Shown: positions 42,684 through 50,713 of the stretch, one piece after another
Position numbering within the stretch: the stretch's first letter is position 1
How the letters are laid out: each line of letters starts with the position of its first letter
NCBI GenBank assembly: GCA_017429165.1
Contig: JAFRPL010000029.1
Location: 1 to 64,000, forward strand
Direction of reading: 5' to 3'
Length of the DNA stretch: 64,000 nt
Source of the DNA: Clostridia bacterium
Lineage (GTDB): Bacteria > Bacillota > Clostridia > Oscillospirales > CAG-382
Program-made: the position numbers and the translations under genes
The notes under the pieces: model-generated
What the model saw: the letters and a program-made list of their open reading frames with translations, nothing else
The model's database searches: none
Told to the model about the DNA's origin: nothing

Positions 42684-45038
42684 ATGATATTCAAAAGATA
42701 TATTTCACTTTTAGCGGCACTGTGCTTCACGTTAGCGCCGCTTTGCGGCGCGGTTCGCGCCAAAGGGAAAGAGACGTACGTTTTCCACGCCGATTCCCTC
42801 AACGGCACGCGCTGGGCGGATACGCTTGTGGTCTACCGCGGTATAGAGCGCGACGGCCAGAACGAATGGGGCGATAACGTGCTGGTCGACAGCACGGGTC
42901 TGATAATCGGAAAGATCCCGCGCGGCGACGCAGCGGGCAAAAACCTCGCCGTCCCCGAAGGCGGCATGATCGTTTCGGGCACCGGCGATATAGGCAAAGA
43001 AGTGTATGAATGCGCGCAGATCGGCGGCAAGGTGTTTTTCGATGAATATTCCATGAACGTGTATATCTGCGAAGACGAGCCGGATCCGTATTATTCGCGC
43101 ACCGTCAGGGCGACTCATTTCAACGGGGTGCGCTACGCGGGGCGGCTGGTCATCTACGACCGGTCCGGCGAATCCACAGGCACGAACACGCACGGCTACG
43201 AGGTCTGCGTTTCAAAAGACGGCACGGTGATCTCGGCGGGCGGCAACGACAACGTCGTTCCACAGGGCGGATACGTCATTTCGGCGATAGAAGGCGCCGA
43301 TAAAACGCTGCTTAAGACTTATTTTCAGGTCGGCGCGGTCTGCACGCGCAGCGGGCTGAATATTCAGGTCACTTATGACCGCAGCTGTCTGGGCGCTACT
43401 CTTCAAGCCGAGATCGCGCTTTTGAAAGCCGAGATCGAAAAGGCAAAAGCCCAGCTGCGGCTGGTGGATTACGATTCCGTGACGCGCAGATGCGAAGAAC
43501 TGAACATAGACAATCCGCAAGATATACCGCAGCGCAACGCGCTGATAGCCGAAATAAGGTCGCTGTTCAACGAACTTATAGAAAACAGCGCGGTCCAGGT
43601 GCGCGCGGTGTGGTACCGCGCCACCGAAAACAAAGCTTCCGATATCGCATCAGAAGTCGCCGAAATGGCGGAATGCGGCGTCAACGAGCTCGTGCTCGAC
43701 GCCACGGTGAGCGGCGGTTCGATCGCCTCGCTTCCCGAAGGTTCGCCGTTCAGGGCCGCGTCCGTGACGAAAAGGCTCGACGTTATAAACGAATATATCG
43801 CGCGGTGCCGCGAACACGGCATACGCGTGACTTTGGTCGTGCCAGTGATGAGCAACCATCTCGTCGCGAACGGCAAGCACGCGGAATGGTATTCGCTCCG
43901 CAGCGACGGGCAGACCGGCGACGAAATATTCTATTCGCCCGCCAACGCCGAATACCGCGCCGCGTTTACGGAATACATACGGCATATCGTAACGAATTAC
44001 GATATAGACGGGCTGCAGCTCGATTACATACGTTATCCGTATTCTGACGGCAGCGTTGATTTCGGCTACGACGACGCCACCGTCGCCGCGTTCTGCGAGC
44101 AGGTGGGCGCCACGCGTGCAGAAGTCGAAGAACTGCGCGCGCAGCTCGCTTCGCACAGTCTTTGGAATAAATGGCAGGAATTCAAATGCGGCCTTATAAA
44201 CGGATGGGTGGAAGAAATATACGGCATATGTTCCGAACTCCGCCCCGATATCGCCGTTTCCGCCGCAGTTGCGGCCACCGGAGGAAAGCGTTCGTACTGC
44301 CAGGATTCCACCTTGTGGGTGACCGAAGGATATATAGACTCGCTTTACGTGATGTCTTACACCGAAGGCGTCAACGACCAAAGCACGGCCGCGTTCACAC
44401 CTGCGTTTGCCGAAAGCGGCTGCCTTGTGATGGGCTGCGGTGCGTACCTTTCGCTGACCGATAACGACGTGATATCCGATACTTCGTCGTCTATGCTCTG
44501 CGGCGCCGACGGGATCGCGTATTTCGAATGGTCGGCGTATAAGGCCCACGGCTTTGCGCATATGCTGCATGAGACGCTGTTTGCAAACGGCGCGCTGCAT
44601 TTCTTCGGCGATCCCGCCGAAGTCAGATCGGCGCTCATATCGCGCGCAAAAGAGCGTTTTGCGCTTGCGGGGAGCGACGCTGCCGAAGCGTTGACATTCG
44701 AAAGCGGCGTCGACGAGATACGCGCCGTTATGGAAAAAGTCAAAGGAGAAAGCAATTACGAATACCTTACCCGCGATCTTTCGTGCGCGGTGCGCGTGAT
44801 AAACGGCGCCAAAGCGCCGCATATCACGGTCGGTCCCGAGCCAAGCGGCGAAGAGCCTTCCGCCGAAGAAAGTCCGGCGGAGCCCGTTTCCGGGGGATCT
44901 TCCGTAACGTCATCCGAAACTTCCGCCCCCGGCGAAAGCAGCAGCGCCGGCGGTATCGCGCTCGCCATAGGTATCGTCTGCGCGGCGGCGATCTGTGCCG
45001 CGGCTGCCGTGATCGTTTTGAGAAAGAAGAAGAAATGA
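42684..45038 (+). CDS. Cell-surface GHL10-type glycoside hydrolase-like protein
   Basis: A 784-residue exported protein. The signal peptide covers about residues 1-25 (ends VRA). Two similar beta-repeats (about 28-120 and 125-220; FHADSLNGTRWADTLVVYRG and RATHFNGVRYAGRLVIYDRS) are followed by a coiled-coil stretch (about 225-295) and the GHL10 barrel (about 300-660): VRAVWYRATENKASDIASEV, FYSPANAEYR and DGLQLDYIRYP, the family hallmark with its candidate acid residues. A Pro/Ser/Glu linker, one C-terminal helix and KKKK tail anchor it in the membrane. The frame opens ten codons earlier, but the ATG at 42684 follows GAGGAGGAG. Its stop overlaps the next start (ATGA). Confidence 0.87.
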   Translation: MIFKRYISLLAALCFTLAPLCGAVRAKGKETYVFHADSLNGTRWADTLVVYRGIERDGQNEWGDNVLVDSTGLIIGKIPRGDAAGKNLAVPEGGMIVSGTGDIGKEVYECAQIGGKVFFDEYSMNVYICEDEPDPYYSRTVRATHFNGVRYAGRLVIYDRSGESTGTNTHGYEVCVSKDGTVISAGGNDNVVPQGGYVISAIEGADKTLLKTYFQVGAVCTRSGLNIQVTYDRSCLGATLQAEIALLKAEIEKAKAQLRLVDYDSVTRRCEELNIDNPQDIPQRNALIAEIRSLFNELIENSAVQVRAVWYRATENKASDIASEVAEMAECGVNELVLDATVSGGSIASLPEGSPFRAASVTKRLDVINEYIARCREHGIRVTLVVPVMSNHLVANGKHAEWYSLRSDGQTGDEIFYSPANAEYRAAFTEYIRHIVTNYDIDGLQLDYIRYPYSDGSVDFGYDDATVAAFCEQVGATRAEVEELRAQLASHSLWNKWQEFKCGLINGWVEEIYGICSELRPDIAVSAAVAATGGKRSYCQDSTLWVTEGYIDSLYVMSYTEGVNDQSTAAFTPAFAESGCLVMGCGAYLSLTDNDVISDTSSSMLCGADGIAYFEWSAYKAHGFAHMLHETLFANGALHFFGDPAEVRSALISRAKERFALAGSDAAEALTFESGVDEIRAVMEKVKGESNYEYLTRDLSCAVRVINGAKAPHITVGPEPSGEEPSAEESPAEPVSGGSSVTSSETSAPGESSSAGGIALAIGIVCAAAICAAAAVIVLRKKKK

Positions 45039-45721
45039 AACGGTTTGAGGTTTACATAACTAAAAAAGAAGACCTTACGGACGCCATACGGGAATACGGA
45101 TTCGTACCGCTTTTCGCAAATTCCATCCCCGGCTTTTCGGTGGAAGAAAACGTCGATCCCAAGGTGTGGTATTCGGCGGGCAGCTCCAAATGGGACGTCT
45201 GGGAATGGAAGGGCCCGGTAATACGCGATACCGGCTGCGCATACGGCAAGTTTTTCGATAAAAAAGCGGTGTTCGCAAGCCCCGAATGGTTCACCGAGCT
45301 CGCCAACTACCGCCGCGACGGGTACGATTTCGACGCGCGTTTCGACGACGGGCTCGCGCCCTTGCGCGACAAAGAGCTTTTCGATCTCATAGCCGCCAAC
45401 GAGCCCGTGATTTCTAAAGATCTTAAGGTGATGGGCGATTACGTGAAGGGCGGGAAAAAGGGATTTGAAAGCATTATCACCAAACTGCAGGAACAGTGCT
45501 ACGCGCTGATCTCGGATTTCGTTTACGAACGCGATTCCAAAGGGAACGCCTACGGCTGGGGAGTGGCGGAATATTCCACGCCCGAAGCTTTCCTTGGCGA
45601 AAGCTTTACGCAAAACGTGTATAAACGTTCCCCGCGCGAATCGTACGAGCTGCTTTATGAGCATCTGCGCTCCATGCTGCCGCAGGCTACGGAAAAGCAG
45701 ATAGAAAGGTTGTTGAAATAA
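45035..45721 (+). CDS. AlkZ-related protein
   Basis: A 228-residue soluble protein matching the AlkZ-related family of Clostridia, seen in VWEWKGPVIRDTGCAYGKFF, ANYRRDGYDFDARFDDGLA and KGGKKGFESIITKLQEQCY. The conserved Trp/Tyr-rich core resembles the AlkZ/YcaQ group of DNA glycosylases that excise bulky or crosslinked bases, but these short relatives are not characterised to my knowledge. The long in-frame upstream extension (to 44783) lies antiparallel to no gene but inside the GHL10 coding frame shift; the ATG at 45035 overlaps the GHL10 stop and fits the family start. The next gene overlaps by one base (TAATG). Confidence 0.85.
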   Translation: MKRFEVYITKKEDLTDAIREYGFVPLFANSIPGFSVEENVDPKVWYSAGSSKWDVWEWKGPVIRDTGCAYGKFFDKKAVFASPEWFTELANYRRDGYDFDARFDDGLAPLRDKELFDLIAANEPVISKDLKVMGDYVKGGKKGFESIITKLQEQCYALISDFVYERDSKGNAYGWGVAEYSTPEAFLGESFTQNVYKRSPRESYELLYEHLRSMLPQATEKQIERLLK

Positions 45722-47424
45722 TGGCTGAAGAAGCGGGAAATAGTTTACATAATTATTCACACTCTCAGCTAAAGGAGCTTCGCGTCTGCAGTTACGCGTA
45801 CGAAAGCGCAGTCAATGCGCTGGGCGGCGACGTGGTCACGGCGGACCGTGAGCAAAAGCTCGCTCAAAGACATATCGCCGAAGAGTATCTCCGTACATAC
45901 TACAGAGAGGATCTCTACGCAGATTACCGCGAGCTGCCCGACGACAGGCTTTGGGAAAAGATCAAAGCCAACGCCCTGCTCTGGAAAGAGTACGGCTCCG
46001 CGCGCGAAAGCGAATTCGTGGCGTTTGTTGAAACGCTCGATCCCGAAAAGGCGCGCGAGATACGCAGCGTCACCAAAAACAGACCGCTTTTGGAAGCGTT
46101 TACCGATTACGCCTGGGCGGCGGGACGGAAAGAGCTTTCGCTCGTGATCGATACCGGCATGTCATTCGAGCTGGGTCTTGTGCTGACGGACGTCGTCTGG
46201 GAAGGGGAAAGTCCCGAAAAGCCGAGCTGCGGGCCAGGCGCCCGTTTAGAGCTTTTCGCTTTTTCCGCGCAAAAGGTCTGCTTTGATATTCTCCCCAACG
46301 AGTTTTCGTCAGAAAGCGGCGCCGGAAAAAGCTACGCCGCCTCTTTCAACGGGATCCGCATTAGGAAACGGGTATATGACGCCTTGCGCGGCAATCTGTT
46401 TTTCCCCGGCGTTTTTCCCTATTCCGCGCTGTTCGTGTGCGCCCATGACATAGTTGATAAGGCCAAAGCGGATCCGGAGCTGATAAACGAAAAAGAACGC
46501 GAGCTCATGCCGCTTATCCGCGAGCTTGCGTCCCTGTGGCTGCCCGAAAAAGACGAGCAGTTCCCGCTCCTTTCACGCGCCGCGCGTGAGCACGGGCTGG
46601 ACGACTTGCCCGAAATGCTCGTTTCGCTGAAATACGCAAACGAACACGACGCGGCTCACAACAAGCTCTGCGACCGGCTCGCGCAGCCGCAATGCGAACC
46701 GTTCGCGCTCGATCTGTTCGCTGAAATAGCCGAAACGCAAAAGGATTATCCCACACGGCCGGTAAAGAAAGAGACGGCGCGCGCCGTCGAAGACGAGCTG
46801 CGCGCGTTGGGCTACACGGGCAGTTTTCCCGAATTCCGCAAGCGCGGCACGACAAAGGGCGCGTTATGGGAGCAGGGAAGACATATTTCCGGCGGCGACG
46901 CCGAGTTCTGCGTTTACTGCGACAGACGGGTAGACGGAACGCTCGCCTTTTACAGCGGGATCCATATAATAGACGGCCCCGACGGGGTCGAGGGCGGGAT
47001 ATTTTCTTGCTTGTACGCCGAAAAAAGAAAGCGTATGATAAGCAATTTTACGGTGGATGCGGTCGATCTGGTCAAAAACGATGTGCGCGAATACGCGCGC
47101 ATAGCCGCAAAGCGAGCCGAGCTGAAGAAGCGCGGCAAAAGCGAACGCAAGCTCGTTCCCGATAAAGGCTCGGGCGTGTTCGGCTTCGCCGGTACGGCCG
47201 CGGCAAACGTTTTTGTGTTTGTCTCGCTTTATATCCTGCTTGCCTTCTTTGTGTTGGCTCTCATATTGATCGGCGGGCTGTTGATATCGCTTATAAAGCT
47301 GGATATTTCATTTGTCGGCTCGGCGTTCGCCGGGTACTGGCGGTATATAGTTATACTGCCTTTGATCGGATTAGCCGTGATGCTCGCTTTCGCAACAGTA
47401 AAGGCTTTCAAAGATAAGTGCTGA
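45721..47424 (+). CDS. Unknown protein with two C-terminal membrane helices
   Basis: A 567-residue protein I do not recognise. Residues 1-490 appear soluble and mixed alpha/beta, beginning HNYSHSQLKELRVCSYAYESAV, with a Cys pair CVYC in the second half (EFCVYCDRRVDG) and a stretch KKRGKSERKLVPDKG before two membrane helices (about residues 498-530 and 538-560). The last residues KAFKDKC are charged. The A of its ATG is the last base of the AlkZ-related stop (TAATG), so the three genes from GHL10 onward form a coupled series. A cytosolic domain tethered to the membrane is likely. Confidence 0.75.
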   Translation: MAEEAGNSLHNYSHSQLKELRVCSYAYESAVNALGGDVVTADREQKLAQRHIAEEYLRTYYREDLYADYRELPDDRLWEKIKANALLWKEYGSARESEFVAFVETLDPEKAREIRSVTKNRPLLEAFTDYAWAAGRKELSLVIDTGMSFELGLVLTDVVWEGESPEKPSCGPGARLELFAFSAQKVCFDILPNEFSSESGAGKSYAASFNGIRIRKRVYDALRGNLFFPGVFPYSALFVCAHDIVDKAKADPELINEKERELMPLIRELASLWLPEKDEQFPLLSRAAREHGLDDLPEMLVSLKYANEHDAAHNKLCDRLAQPQCEPFALDLFAEIAETQKDYPTRPVKKETARAVEDELRALGYTGSFPEFRKRGTTKGALWEQGRHISGGDAEFCVYCDRRVDGTLAFYSGIHIIDGPDGVEGGIFSCLYAEKRKRMISNFTVDAVDLVKNDVREYARIAAKRAELKKRGKSERKLVPDKGSGVFGFAGTAAANVFVFVSLYILLAFFVLALILIGGLLISLIKLDISFVGSAFAGYWRYIVILPLIGLAVMLAFATVKAFKDKC

Positions 47425-47456
47425 TAAAAAGATCCCCAAACTTGCGTAAAAATGCG

Positions 47457-47495
47457 CCGGGACCGAAGCAAACACGCTTCGGCCCCGGATTTTTG
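47457..47495. terminator. Terminator between convergent genes
   Basis: CCGGGACCGAAGC (47457-47469) pairs with GCTTCGGCCCCGG (47476-47488), followed by ATTTTT. The one imperfect position is A-C on the plus transcript but G-U on the minus transcript, so it fits the minus-strand HTH gene best and probably serves both. Confidence 0.8.
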
Positions 47496-47498
47496 CCG

Positions 47499-48527
47499 TT
47501 ATTGTTTTTGCGCCAGCTCCAGCAGACGTGTTTTTTCTTTTTGCGCCGCTTTCAGCACGGTGTCTTCGGTCAGACCCCATTCGTTCCGGATATTGTCTAT
47601 TATACGGTCGTAGGTTTTTGCCGCGGAAGCGCAGTCGCCGGAGATCTCATGGATATCCGCTATCGCGTACAGCGCGTCGGTAAACCGCGGACGGCGGACG
47701 TCGTTTTCGTAGGCGGTCTCGTATAATCCTATCGCTTTGGAGTAATCGCTTTTCTTTGCGTAATACTGCGCCGCCTCGAAAAGCGCGTCGTCTTTGAGCG
47801 GGAACTCTTCGAGCATATCTTCTATTATCTTATCCGCTGTCTTTTCGTCAAAACGCGCCAGCGCTATGTGCGCGCGGTAAACGCACACCATTACGGGGTT
47901 GCCGTTCAGCATTTCGTAACGGGCGAGAGCCTGCTCGGCTTCGTCGGCGCGGTGGTCGGCGATGAGGTTGTCTATGAGATACATATACGAAAGCCGGCTT
48001 TCCGGCGCGTCTTTCAGCACGCTGCGGTAGAATTCGATCGCGCGTGAATGATTGGCGAAATTCCAGTCCCACACGGCGTGGCCTTCGGCCATGTTCAGCA
48101 TCCACTGGCATTCCTTTTCGTCCGGAGCCATCCGTATGGATTCCTTGGCGTAACGCTTTACCTTCTGTGCGTCGGAACCCATGCGGTGCCGGTAAAGGTA
48201 CGCTGCCAGATACGCGGCGCGCTTTTTATACGCCGCGTCGCCGAGCAGCGGCTGAAGATAGTCTTCGTATTCCCTGAACACGTCCTGCGGAAGTTCGCTT
48301 TCGTTGTCCATGCGGTTAAGGCGCTGCTCTACCGAAAGGTCGAACAGATCGTCTATGCTCACGCCGAAAACCTCGGCTATCTTCGGCAGCAGCGAAATAT
48401 CGGGCATGGCGACCGAATTTTCCCATTTGGAAACCGACTGCGGCGCAACGCCCAGCTTTTCCGCGAGCTGTTCCTGCGTGAATCTGGCTTTGGCGCGGAG
48501 CGCTTTGATCTTGTTTGAAAGTTCCAT
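47499..48527 (-). CDS. XRE-family HTH regulator with TPR-like domain
   Basis: A 342-residue protein: helix-turn-helix at residues 1-65 (FTQEQLAEKLGVAPQSVSKWENSVAMPDISLLPKIAEVFGV) and a helical repeat part from about 80 with TPR-like units (for example SRAIEFYRSVLKDAPESRLSYMYLIDNL and YSKAIGLYETAYENDVRRPRFTDALYAIADI). This plan resembles RRNPP-type regulators that bind short peptides, though no peptide gene is visible beside it. GGAGG lies 8 bases before the ATG. The nearby genes are unrelated metabolic or unknown ones, so the target is not evident. Confidence 0.88.
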   Translation of the reverse strand: MELSNKIKALRAKARFTQEQLAEKLGVAPQSVSKWENSVAMPDISLLPKIAEVFGVSIDDLFDLSVEQRLNRMDNESELPQDVFREYEDYLQPLLGDAAYKKRAAYLAAYLYRHRMGSDAQKVKRYAKESIRMAPDEKECQWMLNMAEGHAVWDWNFANHSRAIEFYRSVLKDAPESRLSYMYLIDNLIADHRADEAEQALARYEMLNGNPVMVCVYRAHIALARFDEKTADKIIEDMLEEFPLKDDALFEAAQYYAKKSDYSKAIGLYETAYENDVRRPRFTDALYAIADIHEISGDCASAAKTYDRIIDNIRNEWGLTEDTVLKAAQKEKTRLLELAQKQ

Positions 48528-48655
48528 AACTGTATTCCTCCGTAAAGGTTTTTGTTTACGGTTCTATTATATCATCGTTCGCGCGCGGTTCAATAACTTG
48601 TTTTTCTTCTTTTCTCGCCCGTTTGGCGAAAAAGCAAAAACCGGGCGTACGGTTG

Positions 48656-49204
48656 TCAGACAAGCTCCAGCCGCATCAGGATCAGTTCCTGTTTACCGCC
48701 GTTTCGCGGGCGGAAACCGTTCGGGTTCCTGCCGTATTCGACGAACCCCGCGCTCTTGTAAAGCGAAACGGCGCGTTCGTTCGCAGCAACTACGTCCAGC
48801 TCCAGTTGCGAATACCCGGCTCTTTTTGCGCATTCTATGCAGGCGTTCGTCAGCGCGCGGCCTATACCCAGATTCCAGAAAGATTTGTCTATGCTTATGC
48901 CGAACGAGGCGCGGTGGCGCACTTTGGCGTATTTGCCGGGGGCGTAGATCCCCGCCGTGCCGGCGACTTTTCCGTCCACAACGGCTATAAGTTCCGCTTC
49001 GCGTTCGCTTTCGGCCATGTTTTTAAGATATTCGCGCTCTTTTTCGACGGTGAGCGTTATTTCGTCCGGGTACGACGTCAAAAAATCCGTCTGCCCGTGG
49101 GTGAGGACGAAGTTCGCAAGCACGTCTTCGGCGTCCCGCTCAGTGCCGTTCCGTATGATACAGTTCCTGCCGTCTTTCAGCACGGTCTCTTTTCTGAATT
49201 CCAT
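48656..49204 (-). CDS. GNAT-family N-acetyltransferase
   Basis: A 182-residue acetyltransferase. The acetyl-CoA-binding motif A is FGISIDKSFWNLGIGRALTNACIECAKRAG, followed by motif B LELDVVAANERAVSLYKSAGFVEYGRNP. This is typical of the RimI/RimL-like group that acetylates small amines or protein N-termini. The acceptor is unknown. The N-terminus MEFRKETVLKDGRNCIIRNGTERDAEDVL is the usual family start. It appears to be a single-gene unit. Confidence 0.92.
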   Translation of the reverse strand: MEFRKETVLKDGRNCIIRNGTERDAEDVLANFVLTHGQTDFLTSYPDEITLTVEKEREYLKNMAESEREAELIAVVDGKVAGTAGIYAPGKYAKVRHRASFGISIDKSFWNLGIGRALTNACIECAKRAGYSQLELDVVAANERAVSLYKSAGFVEYGRNPNGFRPRNGGKQELILMRLELV

Positions 49205-49266
49205 AATGCGTTCCTTTGCCGAATATTGTTATGTGTTTTTAATAACGCGGTATACTTTGTTTTTAT

Positions 49267-49680
49267 TTATAGTTTGTACAGAATGCCGCAAACGAGAAAT
49301 GCCGTACCGAGAACGAAAAAGGCGAAGGATATGAACGGCTGGATCGGAATGGTCATATTTTTGATATACGCATATTTCGGGCGCTTTTTCTGATATATGA
49401 CAGTCACCGATTGTAAGACCTGATCGGGCTTGCCGGCGTTTTCGCTGCTGATCTGATACTCTTTTCCATCGACGACGTATTTATAAGAACACTTGACCCA
49501 ATGTTTATACAAATGTGCCGGCATTCCCACATATACGTTCTTTTGATAATCGTTGTTGTACAGAAATCCCTTTGCTTTTGCGGTGTGCTTGTTTGAAAAA
49601 CACAACGAAACGTGCAAAAAAGCAAAGCAAAGCAATAATAAGACACATCCGACACCGATTAAAATAATCTTGAATATCAC
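49267..49680 (-). CDS. DUF3592-like small membrane protein
   Basis: A 137-residue protein with two membrane helices (about residues 2-22 and 112-133) around an extracytoplasmic segment of beta-strands (KCSYKYVVDGKEYQISSENAG, QSVTVIYQKKRPKYAYI) that resembles the DUF3592 domain. The function is unknown. The open frame reaches 49761, but GTG at 49680 has an ideal AAAGGAGG 8 bases upstream, so translation starts there. It is A+T-rich compared with the neighbours. It is not clearly in an operon. Confidence 0.75.
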   Translation of the reverse strand: MIFKIILIGVGCVLLLLCFAFLHVSLCFSNKHTAKAKGFLYNNDYQKNVYVGMPAHLYKHWVKCSYKYVVDGKEYQISSENAGKPDQVLQSVTVIYQKKRPKYAYIKNMTIPIQPFISFAFFVLGTAFLVCGILYKL

Positions 49681-49829
49681 TCGATATCCTCCTTTTTTTA
49701 ATATAGATAGTCGGAATTCGTTTTTTGAATACCGTATTGTATCATTGCTTGTATTATACACGAAAGGATCGGGTTTTTCAATCGGTCGACCGAAAAAAAG
49801 TTACGTTTGCGCAGCGTATGCAAATAAAA

Positions 49830-49883
49830 ATGATATACGGCTTACGCCGTAAGGCGTATATCATCCGCTTCAGCGGATATCAT
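49830..49883. repeat. REP-like double-hairpin element
   Basis: ATGATATACG...CGTATATCAT forms a long imperfect dyad (49830-49864), and ATATCATCCGCTTCAGCGGATATCAT contains the perfect 7-base arms ATCCGCT and AGCGGAT (49863-49878). The TGATATA/TATATCA borders recur at each hairpin edge. Elements of this look are common intergenic repeats in gut Clostridia. It lies just before the terminator of the tRNA-Arg gene. Confidence 0.75.
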
Positions 49884-49886
49884 TGC

Positions 49887-49916
49887 AAAAAGGCACTGCA
49901 AACGCAGTGCCTTTTT
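49887..49916 (-). terminator. Terminator after tRNA-Arg
   Basis: The 13-base perfect stem AAAAAGGCACTGC (49887-49899) with GCAGTGCCTTTTT (49904-49916) lies three bases past the CCA end of the tRNA on the minus strand. Confidence 0.9.
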
Positions 49917-49918
49917 GC

Positions 49919-49995
49919 TGGCGTGCCTTGGGGGATTCGAACCCTCGACCTACTGCTTAGAAGGCAGTTGCTCTATCCTGCTGAGCTAAAGGCAC
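49919..49995 (-). tRNA. tRNA-Arg (anticodon TCT)
   Basis: On the minus strand a full cloverleaf of 77 bases starts GTGCCTT and ends AAGGCAC-G-CCA, so the CCA is encoded. The D-arm has TAGCTCAGCAGGATAGAGCA, the anticodon stem-loop ACTGC-CTTCTAA-GCAGT gives TCT, which reads AGA/AGG arginine codons, and the T-arm has GAGGGTTCGAATCCCCC. A terminator follows at once. Confidence 0.96.
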
Positions 49996-50054
49996 ATATG
50001 GTTTTTGGCGGCGGGTGATACGGAAAGCGGGCGCAAAAAGTGATTTACGGCAAG

Positions 50055-50078
50055 AAAAAGCAGCGACATCTGCTTTTT
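50055..50078 (-). terminator. Terminator after tRNA-Gly
   Basis: The perfect stem AAAAAGCAG (50055-50063) with CTGCTTTTT (50070-50078) has a 6-base loop and lies 17 bases past the tRNA-Gly 3' end on the minus strand. Confidence 0.85.
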
Positions 50079-50095
50079 CTTACCGTCGTCGCTTA

Positions 50096-50169
50096 TGGAG
50101 CGGGTGACGGGAATCGGACCCGCACGGCCAGCTTGGAAGGCTGGAATTCTGCCATTGAACTACACCCGC
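50096..50169 (-). tRNA. tRNA-Gly (anticodon TCC)
   Basis: A 74-base cloverleaf on the minus strand starts GCGGGTG and ends CACCCGC-T-CCA with encoded CCA. The anticodon arm CCAGC-CTTCCAA-GCTGG gives TCC (glycine, GGA/GGG), and the T-arm is GCGGGTCCGATTCCCGT. It lies 62 bases downstream of the rpsT stop. Confidence 0.96.
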
Positions 50170-50231
50170 GGGCAAAACGCGCTGCTGTTTTGCAAGCAGC
50201 GCCGTAAAAGCTTGACCTTTGGGAGTATAAA

Positions 50232-50495
50232 TTACGCCAGGGAATTGAGCATAAGAGCGAACTGGCTCTTTTTGCGCGCGGCGTTGTTGGCGTGAAGGAT
50301 CCCTTTTGCAACGGATTTATCGACCATGGAAACCGCCTTGGTATAGGCCTGTTCCGCGGCCGCCTTGTCGCCGGCTTCGACTGCGAGCTTGAACTTCTTT
50401 ATGGAAGTTTTGAGCAGGGACTTATACATTTTGTTCTGCAGGGCCTTGGTCTCGCTGACTTTAACTCTCTTCTTTGCGGATTTGATGTTAGGCAT
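50232..50495 (-). CDS. rpsT: 30S ribosomal protein S20
   Basis: An 87-residue primary 16S rRNA-binding protein of the small subunit. The start MPNIKSAKKRVKVSETKALQNK is the S20 signature, and the helical rest (AEQAYTKAVSMVDKSVAKGILHANNAARKKSQFALMLNSLA) is complete. AGGAGGAG lies 7 bases before the ATG, and a good promoter is seen upstream. The stop is 62 bases before tRNA-Gly, so read-through into the tRNA genes is possible. Confidence 0.96.
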   Translation of the reverse strand: MPNIKSAKKRVKVSETKALQNKMYKSLLKTSIKKFKLAVEAGDKAAAEQAYTKAVSMVDKSVAKGILHANNAARKKSQFALMLNSLA

Positions 50496-50541
50496 TCGTA
50501 CTCCTCCTGTTTAGAATTGCGCTATTTACAAGCGCTTTGAT

Positions 50542-50570
50542 ATATTATCACATTTTTTTGAGTTTTGCAA
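50542..50570 (-). promoter_or_regulatory. Sigma-A promoter for rpsT
   Basis: On the minus strand TTGCAA (50570 to 50565), a 17-base spacer and TAATAT (50547 to 50542) lie about 47 bases upstream of the rpsT start. Confidence 0.65.
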
Positions 50571-50600
50571 TAGGAAAACGGCAAAAAAACAAAAATATTT

Positions 50601-50645
50601 GCGTCCCGCGCGCGGTTTTTTGCCTTTATCCGCCGCGCGGGACGC
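50601..50645 (-). terminator. Terminator after the serpin gene
   Basis: A long stem pairs GCGTCCCGCGCGCGG (50601-50615) with the complementary arm at 50630-50645, with one bulge. On the minus strand it is followed by AAATATTTTTGTTTTTTT. It lies about 70 bases past the serpin stop. Confidence 0.75.
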
Positions 50646-50713
50646 TATTATGGTGTTATGAGCTGTGTAGGACCGGTCCTGCCGGCGGCAGCGCGCGGCG
50701 GCCGGCGAACTGT

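Noticed and set aside
44783-45034. Longer start for the AlkZ-related protein
   Set aside because: It overlaps the GHL10 gene in another frame and is Arg-rich; the family begins at 45035.
49919-50169. tRNA-associated integration site for a mobile element
   Set aside because: No integrase, no direct repeat of a tRNA 3' end and ordinary housekeeping genes on both sides.
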